DNA from: CBDBGD01 sp965205235
Lineage (GTDB): Bacteria > Chloroflexota > Dehalococcoidia > Lucifugimonadales > UBA1127
Assembly: GCA_965205235.1 (NCBI GenBank)
Contig: CBDBGD010000002.1
Span: 1-64,000 of the forward strand
DNA length: 64,000 nucleotides
Reading direction: 5' to 3'
Every line of letters begins with the position of its first letter. The first letter of the stretch is position 1. Made by a program: the position numbers and the translations under genes. Of the stretch, positions 33,501 to 43,097 are shown piece after piece. The notes beneath the pieces were generated by a model. It was not told the DNA's origin and searched no databases. It saw only the letters and a program-made list of their open reading frames with translations.

Positions 33501-34870
33501 CGCCCCTGGGCGAATGGCACGGCGTCACCACGGACGCCAACGGCCGCGTCATCGGCCTGGACCTCTCCGGCAACGGACTCAGCGGGGAGATACCCCCACA
33601 GCTGGGCGACCTCTCCAACCTGGAGTTGTTGCTCCTCGACAACAACCAGTTGACCGGGGAGATACCGCCGGAGCTGGGCAGCCTCACCCGCCTCCGGGAG
33701 CTGTTTCTCGGCGGCAACCGATTGAGCGGGGAGATACCGGCGGCCTTGGGCCGGCTACGCCTCCTGCAGGTGCTGGGCCTCTCCCTCAACCAGTTGACCG
33801 GGGAGATCCCGCCGGACCTGGGCAACCTCCCCAGCCTTCAATTGGTGCTCCTCGCCGGCAACCGACTGGTGGGATGCATACCCGCCAGATGGCGGAACGT
33901 GGAAGGCGACGTGGACGAGATGGGCCTGCTCTTCTGCGGCGGCGCATCTGACCGGGATGCTCTTGTCGCCCTCTACGACGCCACCCGCGGCGCGGAGGAT
34001 TGGATTGACAGCACGAACTGGCTGAGCGACGCGCCCCTGGGAGAGTGGCATGGCGTCACCACGGACGCCGATGGCCGCGTCATCGGCCTGGACCTCTCCA
34101 GCAACCAGGTGAACGGGGAGATACCGGCGGCCCTGGGCAGCCTCTCCGACCTTCAAGCCCTGGACCTCTCTGACAACTGGTTGAGCGGGGAGATACCGGC
34201 AGCACTGGGCAGCCTCTCCAACCTTCAGGAGTTGGACCTCTCTTGGGACAGGGACAGAGACCGCAACTACCCTGGAGAGTTGACAGGGGCGATACCCCCG
34301 GAGCTGGGGAACCTCTCCGGCCTTCGGCGGCTGGACATCTCTCACCACCAGTTGAGCGGGGCGATTCCGTCGGAGCTGGGCAGCCTCCCCAACCTGCGAG
34401 AGCTGCGCCTCCGCGACAACCGGCTGACCGGGGATATCCCGCCGGAGCTGGCCAACCTCGCCAACCTGGAGGTCTTGAGCCTCTCCGTGAACCAGTTGAC
34501 CGGGGATATCCCGCCGGAGTTGGGCAACCTCGCCAGCCTGGAGGAGTTGTTCCTCGCCGGCAACCAGCTGACCGGGGCGATCACACGGGAGTTGGGCAAC
34601 CTCTCCAACCTGAGGGTGTTGTCCCTCTCCTACAACCAGCTGAGCGGGGCGATCCCGCGGGAGTTGGGCAACCTCTCCAACCTGGAGGGGCTGGCCCTCT
34701 CCTACAACCAGTTAGCCGGGGAGATCCCGCCGGAATTAGGCAGCCTCTCCAACCTTCAGGGGGTGTTCATCCGCTCCAACGAATTGAGCGGGTGCATACC
34801 CGGTGCATGGCGGGACGTGCCCCGTAACGACTTCGACGACCCCAGGGTTCGGCTGCCCTTCTGCGAATGA
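30539..34870 (+). CDS. giant lipoprotein with five plant-type leucine-rich repeat modules
   Basis: 1,443 residues from ATG 30,539. A signal peptide with lipobox LLAC (Cys about 26) predicts an outer-face lipoprotein. Residues about 30-345 are beta-rich and unassigned. From about 350 there are five modules starting at about 31.59, 32.16, 32.91, 33.42 and 33.95 kb. Each begins with a cap (RDALVALYDATGGPDW, NTNWLSDAPLGEWHGV), continues with LRRs of the 24-residue LSGEIPPELGNLSNL type, and all but minor variants end GCIP...LPFC. The LxGxIPxxLGxL form is the plant receptor-kinase type. A start at 30,413 is in frame but runs through a degraded repeat. It may bind surface or peptide ligands; function unknown. 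Confidence 0.85.
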   Translation: MRTGAQHRGLEHRVPRPASLILLLLTLAALLACSDEATPDRLATEAVRSEFNTKSDVTQGQQRALDGILDDATGKDVTIVIDYVEIEPGHEQGIFRLTVPVAGLDAGDDVSGADAELNLGNVTINAPDSAGDRAVTIVLDETLTMRGEAGLVSRQGELEVVVQELTLHLRPEAPNPGALTGGAEDVTEIGVELEVEVTSLPAEDAALEVRYSKALEAFVQDSTAVLNRVASRVRENGVIEDPSEDVAFSVQVTRVNLERESLGDSIVRLQVSSGWYESRVADGKMVTVVKQGDEGGSYLPGDVEVREVPGEALHEVIASFTGESGGFSTFTLIAVASSAPAAATPNQSAIEEDREALVTLYNATGGPDWKDNTNWLSGAPLGEWYGVFTDDNGRVDTLSLRNNGLTGEIPAELGNLSKLVVLRLHNSGTLRLGEPPAFNQLTGEIPRELGSLASLVEMDLRGNQLTGEIPLELANLSNLALLNLSGNRLTGEIPPELVNLSDLDTLDLSSNPLSGCIPGGLRDVDRNDLHLLGLRFCDDDTTERDALVALYNVAGGPDWKDNAGWLSDATLVGWAGVGTDRDGRVVYLDLSDNNLSGEIPPELASLIHLHTLVLSDNDLGGEIPRELGNLSNLEGLALGGNQLTGEIPPELGNLANLTSLDLSSNRLSGEIPPELGGLSNLNGLFLLGNQLTGEIPPELGALANLAILNLHANWLTGEIPPELGGLANLTSLYLSGNQLGGEIPPELGGLANLFNLRLRGNGLSGCIPGGLRDVEITDAAQAGLLFCGATDRDVLVLFYHSTNGPDWSDNTNWLSDAPLGEWHGVTTNANGRVIGLALPNNELTNLLVNEIPTAWGRGLGSLSRLERLDLRGNYLRVEIPPELGNLSNLRWLNLSFNILSGEIPPELGNLTNLEGVFLVGYDALGGCIPNAWRGVPAWDLDELGLPFCDAAAASDGGSPSGDRDALAALFGAAGGPDWEDNTKWLSDAPLGEWHGVTTDANGRVIGLDLSGNGLSGEIPPQLGDLSNLELLLLDNNQLTGEIPPELGSLTRLRELFLGGNRLSGEIPAALGRLRLLQVLGLSLNQLTGEIPPDLGNLPSLQLVLLAGNRLVGCIPARWRNVEGDVDEMGLLFCGGASDRDALVALYDATRGAEDWIDSTNWLSDAPLGEWHGVTTDADGRVIGLDLSSNQVNGEIPAALGSLSDLQALDLSDNWLSGEIPAALGSLSNLQELDLSWDRDRDRNYPGELTGAIPPELGNLSGLRRLDISHHQLSGAIPSELGSLPNLRELRLRDNRLTGDIPPELANLANLEVLSLSVNQLTGDIPPELGNLASLEELFLAGNQLTGAITRELGNLSNLRVLSLSYNQLSGAIPRELGNLSNLEGLALSYNQLAGEIPPELGSLSNLQGVFIRSNELSGCIPGAWRDVPRNDFDDPRVRLPFCE

Positions 34871-35148
34871 AGCTGCGCTCGGCTGACATCCACCGGCAAG
34901 AGGGCGGCCTGAATGACCCCGGTGCCAAGCGGGGGCCATCGATCGGCTAAGGCTCTGCGGCCGACGAGTACCGGCTGGCGATGGCGTCCTCGGAGAACGC
35001 GGCCATAGTTGGGCTGTCCAGGCCGGCGTCGGGAGGAGGAGTCGCTGGGCCAGAGAGCGCCGCTCTTCGACGTCGAGGCCGTGCCCCGGTCCGACCCGGA
35101 GTGGGGAGGTGACATGCGAGACGTGCTGGTGGCACTGCGTAGGGTGCA
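34871..35148. other. intergenic region after the LRR gene
   Basis: Almost 280 bp. No hairpin with T-run and no recognisable coding segment were seen. Confidence 0.4.
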
Positions 35149-35280
35149 GTGCCACGGGGTGGCCGGTTTCTGCTGTGGATCGGCCTGGCGCTGGTCCTAA
35201 CGGGGTTGGCCCTCTTGTACTACGGCTATGAGGCGGCCATCGGCAACGTCCTGAACGAGATTGCATCCTGGACCGGGTGA
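35149..35280 (+). CDS. possible 43-aa single-TM protein
   Basis: A short ORF with GTG start whose centre reads FLLWIGLALVLTGLALLYYGYE, a membrane helix ending in the L-Y-Y-G-Y motif known from small DUF3185-like proteins. There is no clear ribosome binding site and the 5' end may be lost. It is 16 bp upstream of the TM2 gene, on the same strand. Confidence 0.35.
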   Translation: MPRGGRFLLWIGLALVLTGLALLYYGYEAAIGNVLNEIASWTG

Positions 35281-35296
35281 CACAAGGAGGCCTGGT

Positions 35297-35710
35297 ATGG
35301 AGGGACGAGTACAGGACTGCTCCGGTAGGTCCGGCACCATCATCGACAGCGATGGGCATTGCTACCGGTTTGGTGCAGCGGACTGGAATGTGAGAAGAGA
35401 CCCTACGAGGGGCCAGACGGTGCAGTTCCTGGCCTCCGGGGACAGGGCCGTCGCCATCTACCCTGCAGTGCATCTTCCGTTCCTGCCCATGGTGAGGAGG
35501 AAGAAAAGGGCGACGGCAATCCTGCTGGCCATCTTCCTGGGCTGCCTGGGCGCACACAAGTTCTACCTCGGCCGCCACGTCGGGGGCATCGTTTACCTCA
35601 TCCTCGCTCTGACCCTCGTCGGCGCCTTGATCACCACCATCCTGTCGATTATCGACATGGTTGGGATGCTGCTCATGTCCGACGATGACTTCGAGCGCGT
35701 GTTCGGCTAG
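35297..35710 (+). CDS. TM2-domain protein with N-terminal OB/cold-shock-like domain
   Basis: 137 residues. Residues about 10-55 (GTIIDSDGHCYRFGAADW, VQFLASGDRAVAIYP) resemble the small beta-barrel seen before TM2 domains in bacteria. Residues about 70-130 are the TM2 domain: KRATAILLAIFLGCLGAHKF, YLGR, and IDMVGMLLM with two helices. AAGGAGG stands before the ATG. The function of these proteins is not established. Confidence 0.8.
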   Translation: MEGRVQDCSGRSGTIIDSDGHCYRFGAADWNVRRDPTRGQTVQFLASGDRAVAIYPAVHLPFLPMVRRKKRATAILLAIFLGCLGAHKFYLGRHVGGIVYLILALTLVGALITTILSIIDMVGMLLMSDDDFERVFG

Positions 35711-36053
35711 CTGGCATGCGGGGCCTGGGGTGGGACGTGGTTCCCCACTCCCCATCCCCAGCCTTCCAGCAAACCCAGGAGGTCCTATCGATTTGCCCGA
35801 CCGGCAGGGGTGGTCCCTGCGCTACAAGGAGGGAGGCAAGGTGCGGCTGATCGACGAGCGAAATGGAGTATTGGAACGCAATTCCCAAATCGCCAGCGCA
35901 GCTGTGGCTTGCCCGGTCGTCGTCATCTTCTACTAGTTTGGGCGTTGCGCTTCAGACAAGTGTGACCATCGGGATGGCACTGTGGGCGATGGCCGGCACG
36001 ATCCTAGTCCTGGATGTAGGGTGGATTCTCCAATACCGCAGGAGGTAGCGGCA
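35711..36053. other. eroded small-ORF region
   Basis: About 340 bp. One frame reads GWSLRYKEGGKVRLIDERNG and another, ending just before 36,049, gives a membrane helix (SVTIGMALWAMAGTILVLDV). These could be two parts of one small frameshifted membrane protein, but no start is convincing. Confidence 0.35.
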
Positions 36054-36197
36054 ATGGACGCGTTGGCGCTGATTGCCGTGGTCGTCGGTGCACTGCTGCT
36101 CGGCGTGCTGGTGCTTCTGTGCTGGACTGGCCATCGCCGCACTGCCCAGGTAAGCAGGTCGTCAGGCGTCATTGCAGCGTGCCTTCCGCTGGCGTAG
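36054..36197 (+). CDS. 47-aa single-TM protein
   Basis: ATG preceded by AGGAGGTAGCGGCA. The peptide is one hydrophobic helix (LALIAVVVGALLLGVLVLLC) with a short basic tail. No family is recognised. Confidence 0.45.
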   Translation: MDALALIAVVVGALLLGVLVLLCWTGHRRTAQVSRSSGVIAACLPLA

Positions 36198-36296
36198 GCC
36201 TGTCGCGAGGACCTTGTCGAACAATGGCAGAGAGGGCGAAGGATAGAGCTTGACGTGTCCGGGCCGAGCGGCGTGGGAAGCGAAGGCCGGTACCCG

Positions 36297-37050
36297 CTAG
36301 AAAGTCGTGGCGTCCTCACCCACCCACTTGCGAATGAGCTCATTCAAGGAACCGTCCGCCTTCATCGACGCGACGGCTTCGTTCAGCTTGTCCCGCAGGT
36401 CGCCACTGTCTTCCGCGCACACCTATGCCGATACCGCGGTCCAGCAGCACTGAGGGTCCGACGACAACCAGCCTCCCCTCGTACTCCGCGAGCATTCTCA
36501 CAGCATAGCCGTGGTCCACTAGGATCGCGTCGATGTCGCCATTGAACAGCGCCTCGAGGCGGTCGTCCTCCCTGTTGAACTCGGTGTACGAGATGCCCTG
36601 CTCGGTGAAGTAGTCCGAGTAGATGGTGTCGGCGTAGGCTCCGAGCCGACCCTGAACGGCCTCGTCTCCCGCACCCGTTAGGGCCAAGTAGACCGAGGGA
36701 GTGGGCGGGTAGTACGGCTCGGTGAAGTCGATGGTCTTGTCGCGCTCGTCGGTGATGCTCATCCCCGCGATGATGGCGTCGAACTCGCCACCCACCAGGT
36801 CTAGTATCATGTCGGACCACTCATTGAGCACCCACTCGCAGTCCAGTTCTGCGCGGCGGCACAACTCGTCGCCGAGCTCACGCTCTAGGCCATCAATCTC
36901 ACCATCGTCGTTGATGAAGTTGAAGGGGTGGTACTCGCCCTCCGTGGCAAGCCGTACGATCTCCGGGCCGTCGCTGCACGCCGGCGACACGACCGCCAGC
37001 GCACCGAACATGACCACCATGACCAAGGGTGACATCTTCCGTACGATCAT
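36297..37050 (-). pseudogene. amino-acid-type substrate-binding lipoprotein (SBP_bac_3), frameshifted
   Basis: The N-terminal 210 codons are a normal periplasmic family-3 binding protein: signal peptide with SPAC, ATEGEYHPFNFINDDGEIDG, AGMSITDERDKTIDFTEPYY, and LGAYADTIYSDYF. After GIGIGVR a one-base insertion near 36,410 moves the frame. The next frame continues as expected (EDSGDLRDKLNEAVASMKAD and LIRKWVG) to a TAG at 36,297. As read, the protein ends early with a wrong C-terminus. No permease or ATPase genes accompany it. Confidence 0.8.
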
Positions 37051-37679
37051 GCGCCCATCCCTCGCTCCGCTTTATGGATCTCCTGCCTGATGACCCTGCG
37101 CGCAGGAGCACGAAAGAAGCCATCTGTGAGTTCACAAAACGGAGAACCTCGCAATCGCAGTGTCCGTCAGCCCATTCTACTCCGGGGACCGCCGGCTGAG
37201 ACCGCTTCGGGTAGCTTCTTCCTCGGCTCCATTCGGCCTACGGGCAGAGCAAATGGCGGCCAGTGACCTGAACCTGCGGGCGCCGACCACGCGGTCAAGC
37301 CATCCTCGCCAGTGTAGCTGGCAGCCCACATCAGAGCGGTCCAGCGCCAGCGAGAAGCGCCTGAACCCTCGCCGCCCTATATGCCGGGGCGACCTGACCA
37401 TCGATTAGCCATCCCCGCGTTTTCCGCGTCCGGCTCCCCGGATCCCTCGATGTTCCCAGATCCTCGCGGCGGAGGCGCCAGCGGGAGTCCTCAGTCCGCA
37501 TTCTACTCGACCACAGCCATCTGAAACAATATTGACACACTAATTCGCTCACAATTCCATAGTAGTGAAATGTCGCTGTAGTAGGATTCGTTGGAATAGG
37601 CCTTGGGTTTCGTAGAGGCAGCACACGCTTGTCGGTCGACCGGCGATGACACGTGCTGGAAACATCCTGACTCCGTCCC
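37051..37679. other. intergenic region
   Basis: About 630 bp between the binding-protein start and the P450 remnant. Several ORFs of 70-170 codons cross it on both strands, but none resembles a protein family or has a supporting ribosome binding site. Confidence 0.4.
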
Positions 37680-38062
37680 GGGGGGTCTGCTGGCGGTACA
37701 GCTCGCGAAATGATCTCAAGGTCGAAGCGCTCAATGGGCTCCAGGATGCGAAAGGCGATGTTCGGTTCGAGGTTGAGGCCGATGCCCGCGCACCGACACA
37801 GATGTCCACTCCGACGCCAGAACCCACGGCCACGCATGGCTTACCGAGGCGGTGGCAAGTTCTATTTCGTAGATGTTTGGGTCCGGCCGTCAAGCTCTGC
37901 CTGGCCAACTACCCGGACATCAACCGTGAGTCTCCGGCCAGGGATCACCGAAGCATCGAACGCGGAGACACTTCATTCAATCAGCTCCGCCGGCTTGGGG
38001 AACGACGGCGTAGCCTCCAATGAGCCTTCATCTGAGGCAGCGCCGAATCGGCGCCGGCAGGT
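37680..38062 (+). pseudogene. degenerate cytochrome P450 segment with a repeated acidic module
   Basis: From about 37,890 the sequence encodes VKLCLANYPDINRES, then DTSFNQLRRL and, in another frame, a SSEAAPNRR segment. These align base by base with the P450 gene at 28.8-28.97 kb (LVNHPDLNREV, TAFETVRWM, HLRQRR), with small insertions and deletions. Upstream, LNGLQDAKGDVRFEVEADAR (about 37,730-37,790) recurs in degraded form at 30.43-30.51 kb ahead of the LRR gene. So a P450-like gene and an unrelated module decayed here. Confidence 0.55.
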
Positions 38063-38137
38063 ATTGGGGAAGGGGGAGATGGCGCTTGTCGCAGTGGTAG
38101 GTTTGGGGAACGCTGAATGAAGCAGGGGATGGGAAGA

Positions 38138-39344
38138 ATGAATCCCGAGGAAACAACGGGGCTTCCGACGAACATGCCGACCGACTATGTGTCGGGCTAC
38201 AAGAAAGCGCTCGCCATAGACCCGGAAATGACGTCCAACTACATCGCCCACACACACATCGGCGACCCGCTGGGCGAAGCAATGGTGGAAGACCTAGCGG
38301 AAATTGACCGGGAAGAGGCAGCCAGACTCATCGAGATTGGTATGAACGACACAAGCGGTCTGAGCCTGAAGGACGCGTTGACCTCGCTGCAAGAGTTCTT
38401 CAAAGCCTCGGAGACCCCGCCTGATTGGCTCGACTACAAGGCGTTCGAAAAGGGCGTCCGCATGTTTCACAGGAACTCATACACGGTCCTGATGGCGTTT
38501 GTGGCCGGCGTTCTGATCGAGGGTCTTACGACGAATATCGCCAAGTCCTTCATGCTCACAGGGCGGGTACGTGACAGAGGCGCAAGGCGGTTGGGTCAGA
38601 ACATGCGTCACATGACGGAGATCTTCCTTCCCGGAGGCCTACACAGAGACGGGGACGGTTGGAAGCTGTCGGTGCGTATCAGAATCGTTCATGCGCAACT
38701 GAGACGCCTCCTCAAAGAGTCCAAGGAGTGGGATGCCGAAGCATGGGGAACGCCGATTAGCTCCGCACATCTGGGTTTCGCCATCGCTGCGTTTTCGGCG
38801 AGGCTGCTGAAACACATGAAGACGCTAGGAGCCAGCTACAACGAGGAAGAGTACAAGAGCTTCATGGATGTGTGGCGCTATACCGGGCACTTGATGGGCA
38901 TTCCCGAAACTATCCTATTCCGGGATGGAAATGAAGCCCTGAAGCTATACGACGTTGGCATTGCGTGCGAGCCCGACCCCAGCCTCGAGTCTAAGGCGAT
39001 GACCAACTCCTTGATCAACTCAGCACCGTTGATCGCGGGATCGGCCACTCCTGGGAGAACGCCGAACCCTGGCAAGATACGTGTACCGCATCTCCAGCGG
39101 GCTTATCGGAAAACAGACGGCGGACTCCCTGGGGTACCCAGACGTGTCCGTCTTTGGAGTCGTCTGGTGGCTCCGAATGCAAACGCGTCTTGACCGCATG
39201 CTGAGCAAGGTGCTTTCGGGTCATCGGGCAAATAGCAACTTCAACAGGTTCGGGAACTTACTCGCAGGTTCCACCTTTGACGATAGGGGAATCAACTACC
39301 GATTGCCTGACAGCGTCTACGCCGAGGAGTCCAAGGAATGGTGA
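38138..39344 (+). pseudogene. MpaB-type oxygenase (DUF2236), frameshifted near the 3' end
   Basis: The first 300 codons match the oxygenase MpaB / latex-clearing-protein family: HTHIGDPLGEAMVEDL, PPDWLDYKAFEKGVRMFHRN, LTGRVRDRGARRLGQNMRHM, and FMDVWRYTGHLMGIP. His residues in RNSY/HIGD-type motifs would bind the heme. Near 39,045 a frameshift occurs; the rest (RTLARYVYRISSGLIGKQTA, DVSVFGVVWW, LPDSVYAEESKEW) is in another frame up to 39,344. ATG at 38,138 has GGGAAGA upstream. The protein would lack its normal last 100 residues. Confidence 0.8.
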
Positions 39345-39406
39345 AGCCGAGCCGCCCAGTAGCCAGATCAGGCCCCTCGCCCTACCGTCGATTCCAACTG
39401 AAGTCG

Positions 39407-39801
39407 ATGAAGCTGATTTGCCCCGCGACCACTCTGGCCGCGCTTCTTCTGCTGACTATGCTGGCGGCCTGCTGTTCGGCGAAGGGAACCGACGACTCCG
39501 AGGAGCGCTCCACCCGTCTGGCTCACCCACGGCCACGCCTGAGGGAACGGCGGAAGCCGCCCAGTCCGGGTCTGGCTCGTCCGCGGCCGCGCTGGAGGGA
39601 GAGTGGTCCTCGGTCAGCGCAGGGGGCGCCCACACCTGCGGCGTGCGCCGGGGCGGCTCCATCGCCTGTTGGGGCCATGATGGCTTTGGCCAAGCGACGC
39701 CGCCGCAGGGGCAGTTCCATTCCGTCAGGGCTGGGGTCGGCCACACCTGCGGGATGCGCCAGGACGGCTCCGTCGCCTGTTGGGGGATCATCAGAAGATA
39801 G
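39407..39801 (+). pseudogene. RCC1-repeat lipoprotein, frameshifted and truncated
   Basis: ATG 39,407 begins a lipoprotein signal (MKLICPATTLAALLLLTMLA, then AC). After a frameshift near 39,510 the sequence gives two RCC1-type repeats: WSSVSAGGAHTCGVRRGGSI with ACWG, and FHSVRAGVGHTCGMRQDGSV with ACWG. Intact members have many such blades; here the gene ends after two. RCC1-like beta propellers are common in surface lipoproteins of this kind of bacterium. Confidence 0.65.
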
Positions 39802-39909
39802 GGGCGATAGAGGAACTTTCTGACTACTCAAGCTGTGTCGCCACAGTAGAGTTCCACCGTGAAGCCACGGCAACCCGAGCTAACAGTGAGTCAGGACTAA
39901 ACCGAGCAT

Positions 39910-41737
39910 ATGACAACCGACTCCTCGACGTCCGGTCCCGGAGGGCACAACACGCAAAGCGCATGGCTCATGCTCCTCGCCGCCGTCGGCTACTCGTTCA
40001 TCCCGTTGGCCGTCATGCTGTCCGAGAGCAGCGATACCCCGTTCCTCTTCGGGGCCGGCTGGCGCAGCGGCATTGCGATCGCCTACACGGTCTTCCTGGC
40101 GGCGCGCTTCCCCGGGCTCTTCTTCAACGTGGCTGTATGGAGACTCGTGGGCCGCAGGTTGTTCAGCCCCAACATCCTGCTGGTCATGTTCGCGTACTTC
40201 GATGTGGTCCTCTTCGCAATGTCCATCAGGCACTTGGACGTTGCCGTCGCAACAATGATGCTGGAGCTTACTCCATCCTCTACTTGCTGGTCCTGTGGTT
40301 CTCCCATCGAGATGCGATGGGCAACCCGGCGGTCGCGAGGGTCAGGCCTGCCACGGTCTTCTTCATGCTGATGGGCCTGACCGGCATCACCTTCATCATT
40401 CTCAGCCAGGAAGGCGCCAAGGGTTTCCTGACCGGATCCGCGAGTTCGCTGATCTACCTGGGGCTGCTGCTTGCCGGCGCTTCGGCGTTCATAACCACGC
40501 TGAACGGATTCAGCCTGAAGTGGGGAGCCGCACTCACCGCGAAACTGTCCGAGCATGAGGCAACGTCCGCTGGGTACTCCAGGGAGTCGATCAACTTGTC
40601 AGCGCAACCGCGGGTGGACTCATTGCAGCCACGGCGGTGATCCCCATTCAGCTGCTGGTCGGTCTGAATAGCGGCGAGAGTATGCCCACCAACGTGTTTC
40701 TGCTGCTCATGCTTGGAGCGGCGTTCAGCCACCCCATCGCCGGCATCGCGTGGAGGAAGGCGCTGCTGACGACCCACGACCTGAGCATCAACGCCATCGA
40801 CCACATCCGGCCCATCCTTAGCCTGCTATGGCTGCTGCCCTTCTCCTTTGTCGTGGTCCAGGGCGACTATCTGATCATCGGCACCGCAGCGCTCATAACG
40901 GCGAACCTGCTCATAGGCTTTGAGGCCGAGATCCGTTGGGGCTTCAAGTCCCTGATCCTCGCGCTGGAGCCTGCGGCACCTTCGTCTATTTTCGGGACGA
41001 CATCTATGCTTTCGTAGGCATCGGTGAATCGGAATGGGTCGTAGGCGCCTACTTCACATGGATTGCGCTGTCCGCGACCATCTTCACGCTGTTGCTGGCC
41101 TTCCGCGTGGCGTCCCTGGTCTCGCGCACGAACTCCGAGGAGGCCTACGCCTTCAGCGTCTTCCCGGAAGCTGGACCGGCTGGCCCAGGAAGGAGTCATC
41201 GACAGCAACGTGCGCGAGTACGCTGCACGCGTCGACGCTCCCCAGAGCCAGACCGACCTCAAGGAGGCATACACCGAGCTGCGGGGGTACATCGCCCGAG
41301 CGCGTCCCAAGGACTGGGAGGCGCGCCAGATGTTGAGCGAGGCTGAAGCTCAGCTGGACACGCTCGTGCGGTCGAAGCAGTTGGGGGTGATTCTGGGCGA
41401 GCTGTTCGCGCTGGTGATCTTCGCCGGGATGACCATCGTCGTGGCCTTACTCCTGCGACCGGACGAGAGCCTGGAGTACACCCGGTTCTTCGTCGACGTC
41501 TTCGCCATGCTCATCTCCGCCGTCGTCATCTTCTTGACCGTCAACGTCTGGGACCTCTATCACGAGCGAGCCGTCAGGCAGGTGAGGGAGAGAGCAGAGT
41601 ACGGCGACTATGTGGTCAGTTTCCCGGACACCGAGCGGCCCATGGCCGACCTGTGGCTATCCGTTGTGGTCGGTATCGGTATGCTCGCTACCTACTCGGG
41701 GCTGCTCGCACACAAGTGGCTGGGGCTGTTTGCCTGA
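39910..41737 (+). pseudogene. large EamA-like multi-pass membrane protein with at least four frameshifts
   Basis: Reading through frame changes near 40,270, 40,620, 40,970 and 41,170 gives one continuous protein of about 600 residues. The first half has paired membrane helices of EamA/DMT style (SAWLMLLAAVGYSFIPLAVM, VFFMLMGLTGITFIILS). The second half has a coiled segment (RKLDRLAQEGVIDSNVREYA, DWEARQMLSEAEAQLDTLV) and three more helices. No single segment retains a full transporter. The N-terminal ATG 39,910 lacks a clear ribosome binding site. Confidence 0.6.
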
Positions 41738-41761
41738 GAGGAGGAGGATGGGATAGCGGTC

Positions 41762-42684
41762 TCAGTGACACGCAGTCTCAACATCGCTGGGAGCCAGCAC
41801 CGACAGACAGCTTGGCACCACCTCGATGGCGGCCGGTAGTTGGACCAATCGCTCTCCGTCTGCCCCAGAGCCACAAGGGTTCGGGCGAGTCAATCTCCAG
41901 GCGGCGAACCCGGTGCATCGACACCTTGGAATGGCTGCTATGGCCCCCCTTGAAGACACGCGGTAGCATCAGGACCACTTCAACGCGACGGACCGACTTG
42001 ACCAAGCACAAGTCCAGCCACCCGTCAGCCATGTCGGCCTGAGGAAGCACTCTCATGCCGCCTCCGTAATAGGGCGCATTGCCGGTTGCGGCGAGGAAGA
42101 TCGGGCCCTGATACTCCCCGAAGTCCCCCTTCAGGGTCACCATGACGTCGCGATAGCGGAAGAGCTTGACCAACACAGCATACAAGTAGGCGATGGTGCC
42201 CTTGAGGAACCCGGGGTGCCTACCTTCATCCACGTAGGCGCTCACCTCGGCATCGAATCCCAGAGACGATACTATGGAGAAGTATCGTCCGCCGGCGCGA
42301 CCCAGGTCTACGGTGCGACGACTGCCCTGCACGTATCACCTCGATAGCCTGCATCGGATTGCGGCGTGGGATACCAAGAGCAAGGGCCAAGTCATTGCAT
42401 CGTCCCATAGGTAGCAGGCCTAGGATGGGAGGCTGACGGCCGGAAGAACCGTGCATCAGCCCGTTTAAAGTCTGATGCACGGTGCCATCGCCGCCACAGG
42501 CCACTACCCCGTCAATTCCCTCGGTGGCAGCTTCCCGCGCCCACGTTTCTGCACTGGAGCTTCCCTGGGTGAAAGAAAGCTCAACTTCATCGCCCCGTCC
42601 TCTCAGGGTTTCAGCCAACCGGGGCGCCCAAAGTCTCGTATCACCCGTGCCCGCTACCGGGTTGGCGATGATGTGCCAGCGCAT
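41762..42684 (-). pseudogene. diacylglycerol/lipid kinase family (YegS/LCB5-like), frameshifted twice
   Basis: The N-terminal part has the family motifs WHIIANPVAGTGDTR and VVACGGDGTVHQTLNGL, the nucleotide-binding GGDG. A frameshift near 42,330 separates it from YFSIVSSLGFDAEVSAYVDE and GNAPYYGGGMRVLP, and another near 41,865 from the C-terminal DGERLVQLPAAIEV. It lies convergent to the broken membrane protein. It is not functional as read. Confidence 0.75.
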
Positions 42685-43097
42685 CCTAGCTGACGTCAGC
42701 CATAGAGCCGGCCTGCCAGTGGAAGACGGCCTTGATCTGGAGTTTCTCGGAGGCTTGCAGCCGATGTCCTCGTTCCAACTCGGTCAGGCAAGAACGGCTA
42801 TTTTCCCGTAACCGCGAGAGCCTCGCACTTGGGCCGAAGGCGGAAAATCCGGGAGTCTTAGTCACGCTATTTCGTACTCAGAATCAGGGCAGTTCGTAGG
42901 TCGAACAAATACGCAACTATTATTGCACATGAATACAATCTGATGCGACCATGCGGGTTTCCCTCCCTCAACTGCCTATAACGAAACGACCGAGCACAGA
43001 GTTCTCAGGGCAGTAGGCTTCGGTTTGAGGACGAGTGCATAGTCGAGCTGGCTAGACGCCAAGTGCCTGGAAGAATGGCATCCGCCGGAGCTCTGCC
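42685..43097. other. intergenic region
   Basis: About 410 bp, noticeably A/T-rich around 42,880-42,990. No coding segment was recognised. It probably holds the promoter region for the broken lipid kinase on the minus strand. Confidence 0.4.

Noticed and set aside
32257..33951. Long plus- and minus-strand ORFs inside the LRR gene
   Set aside because: Repeat-derived shadows with Gln/Arg/Pro-rich periodic sequence.
31590..34860. Direct repeats of about 70 bp that could suggest a CRISPR or satellite array
   Set aside because: Repeats are in frame, vary at codon level and encode LRR units; there are no spacers.
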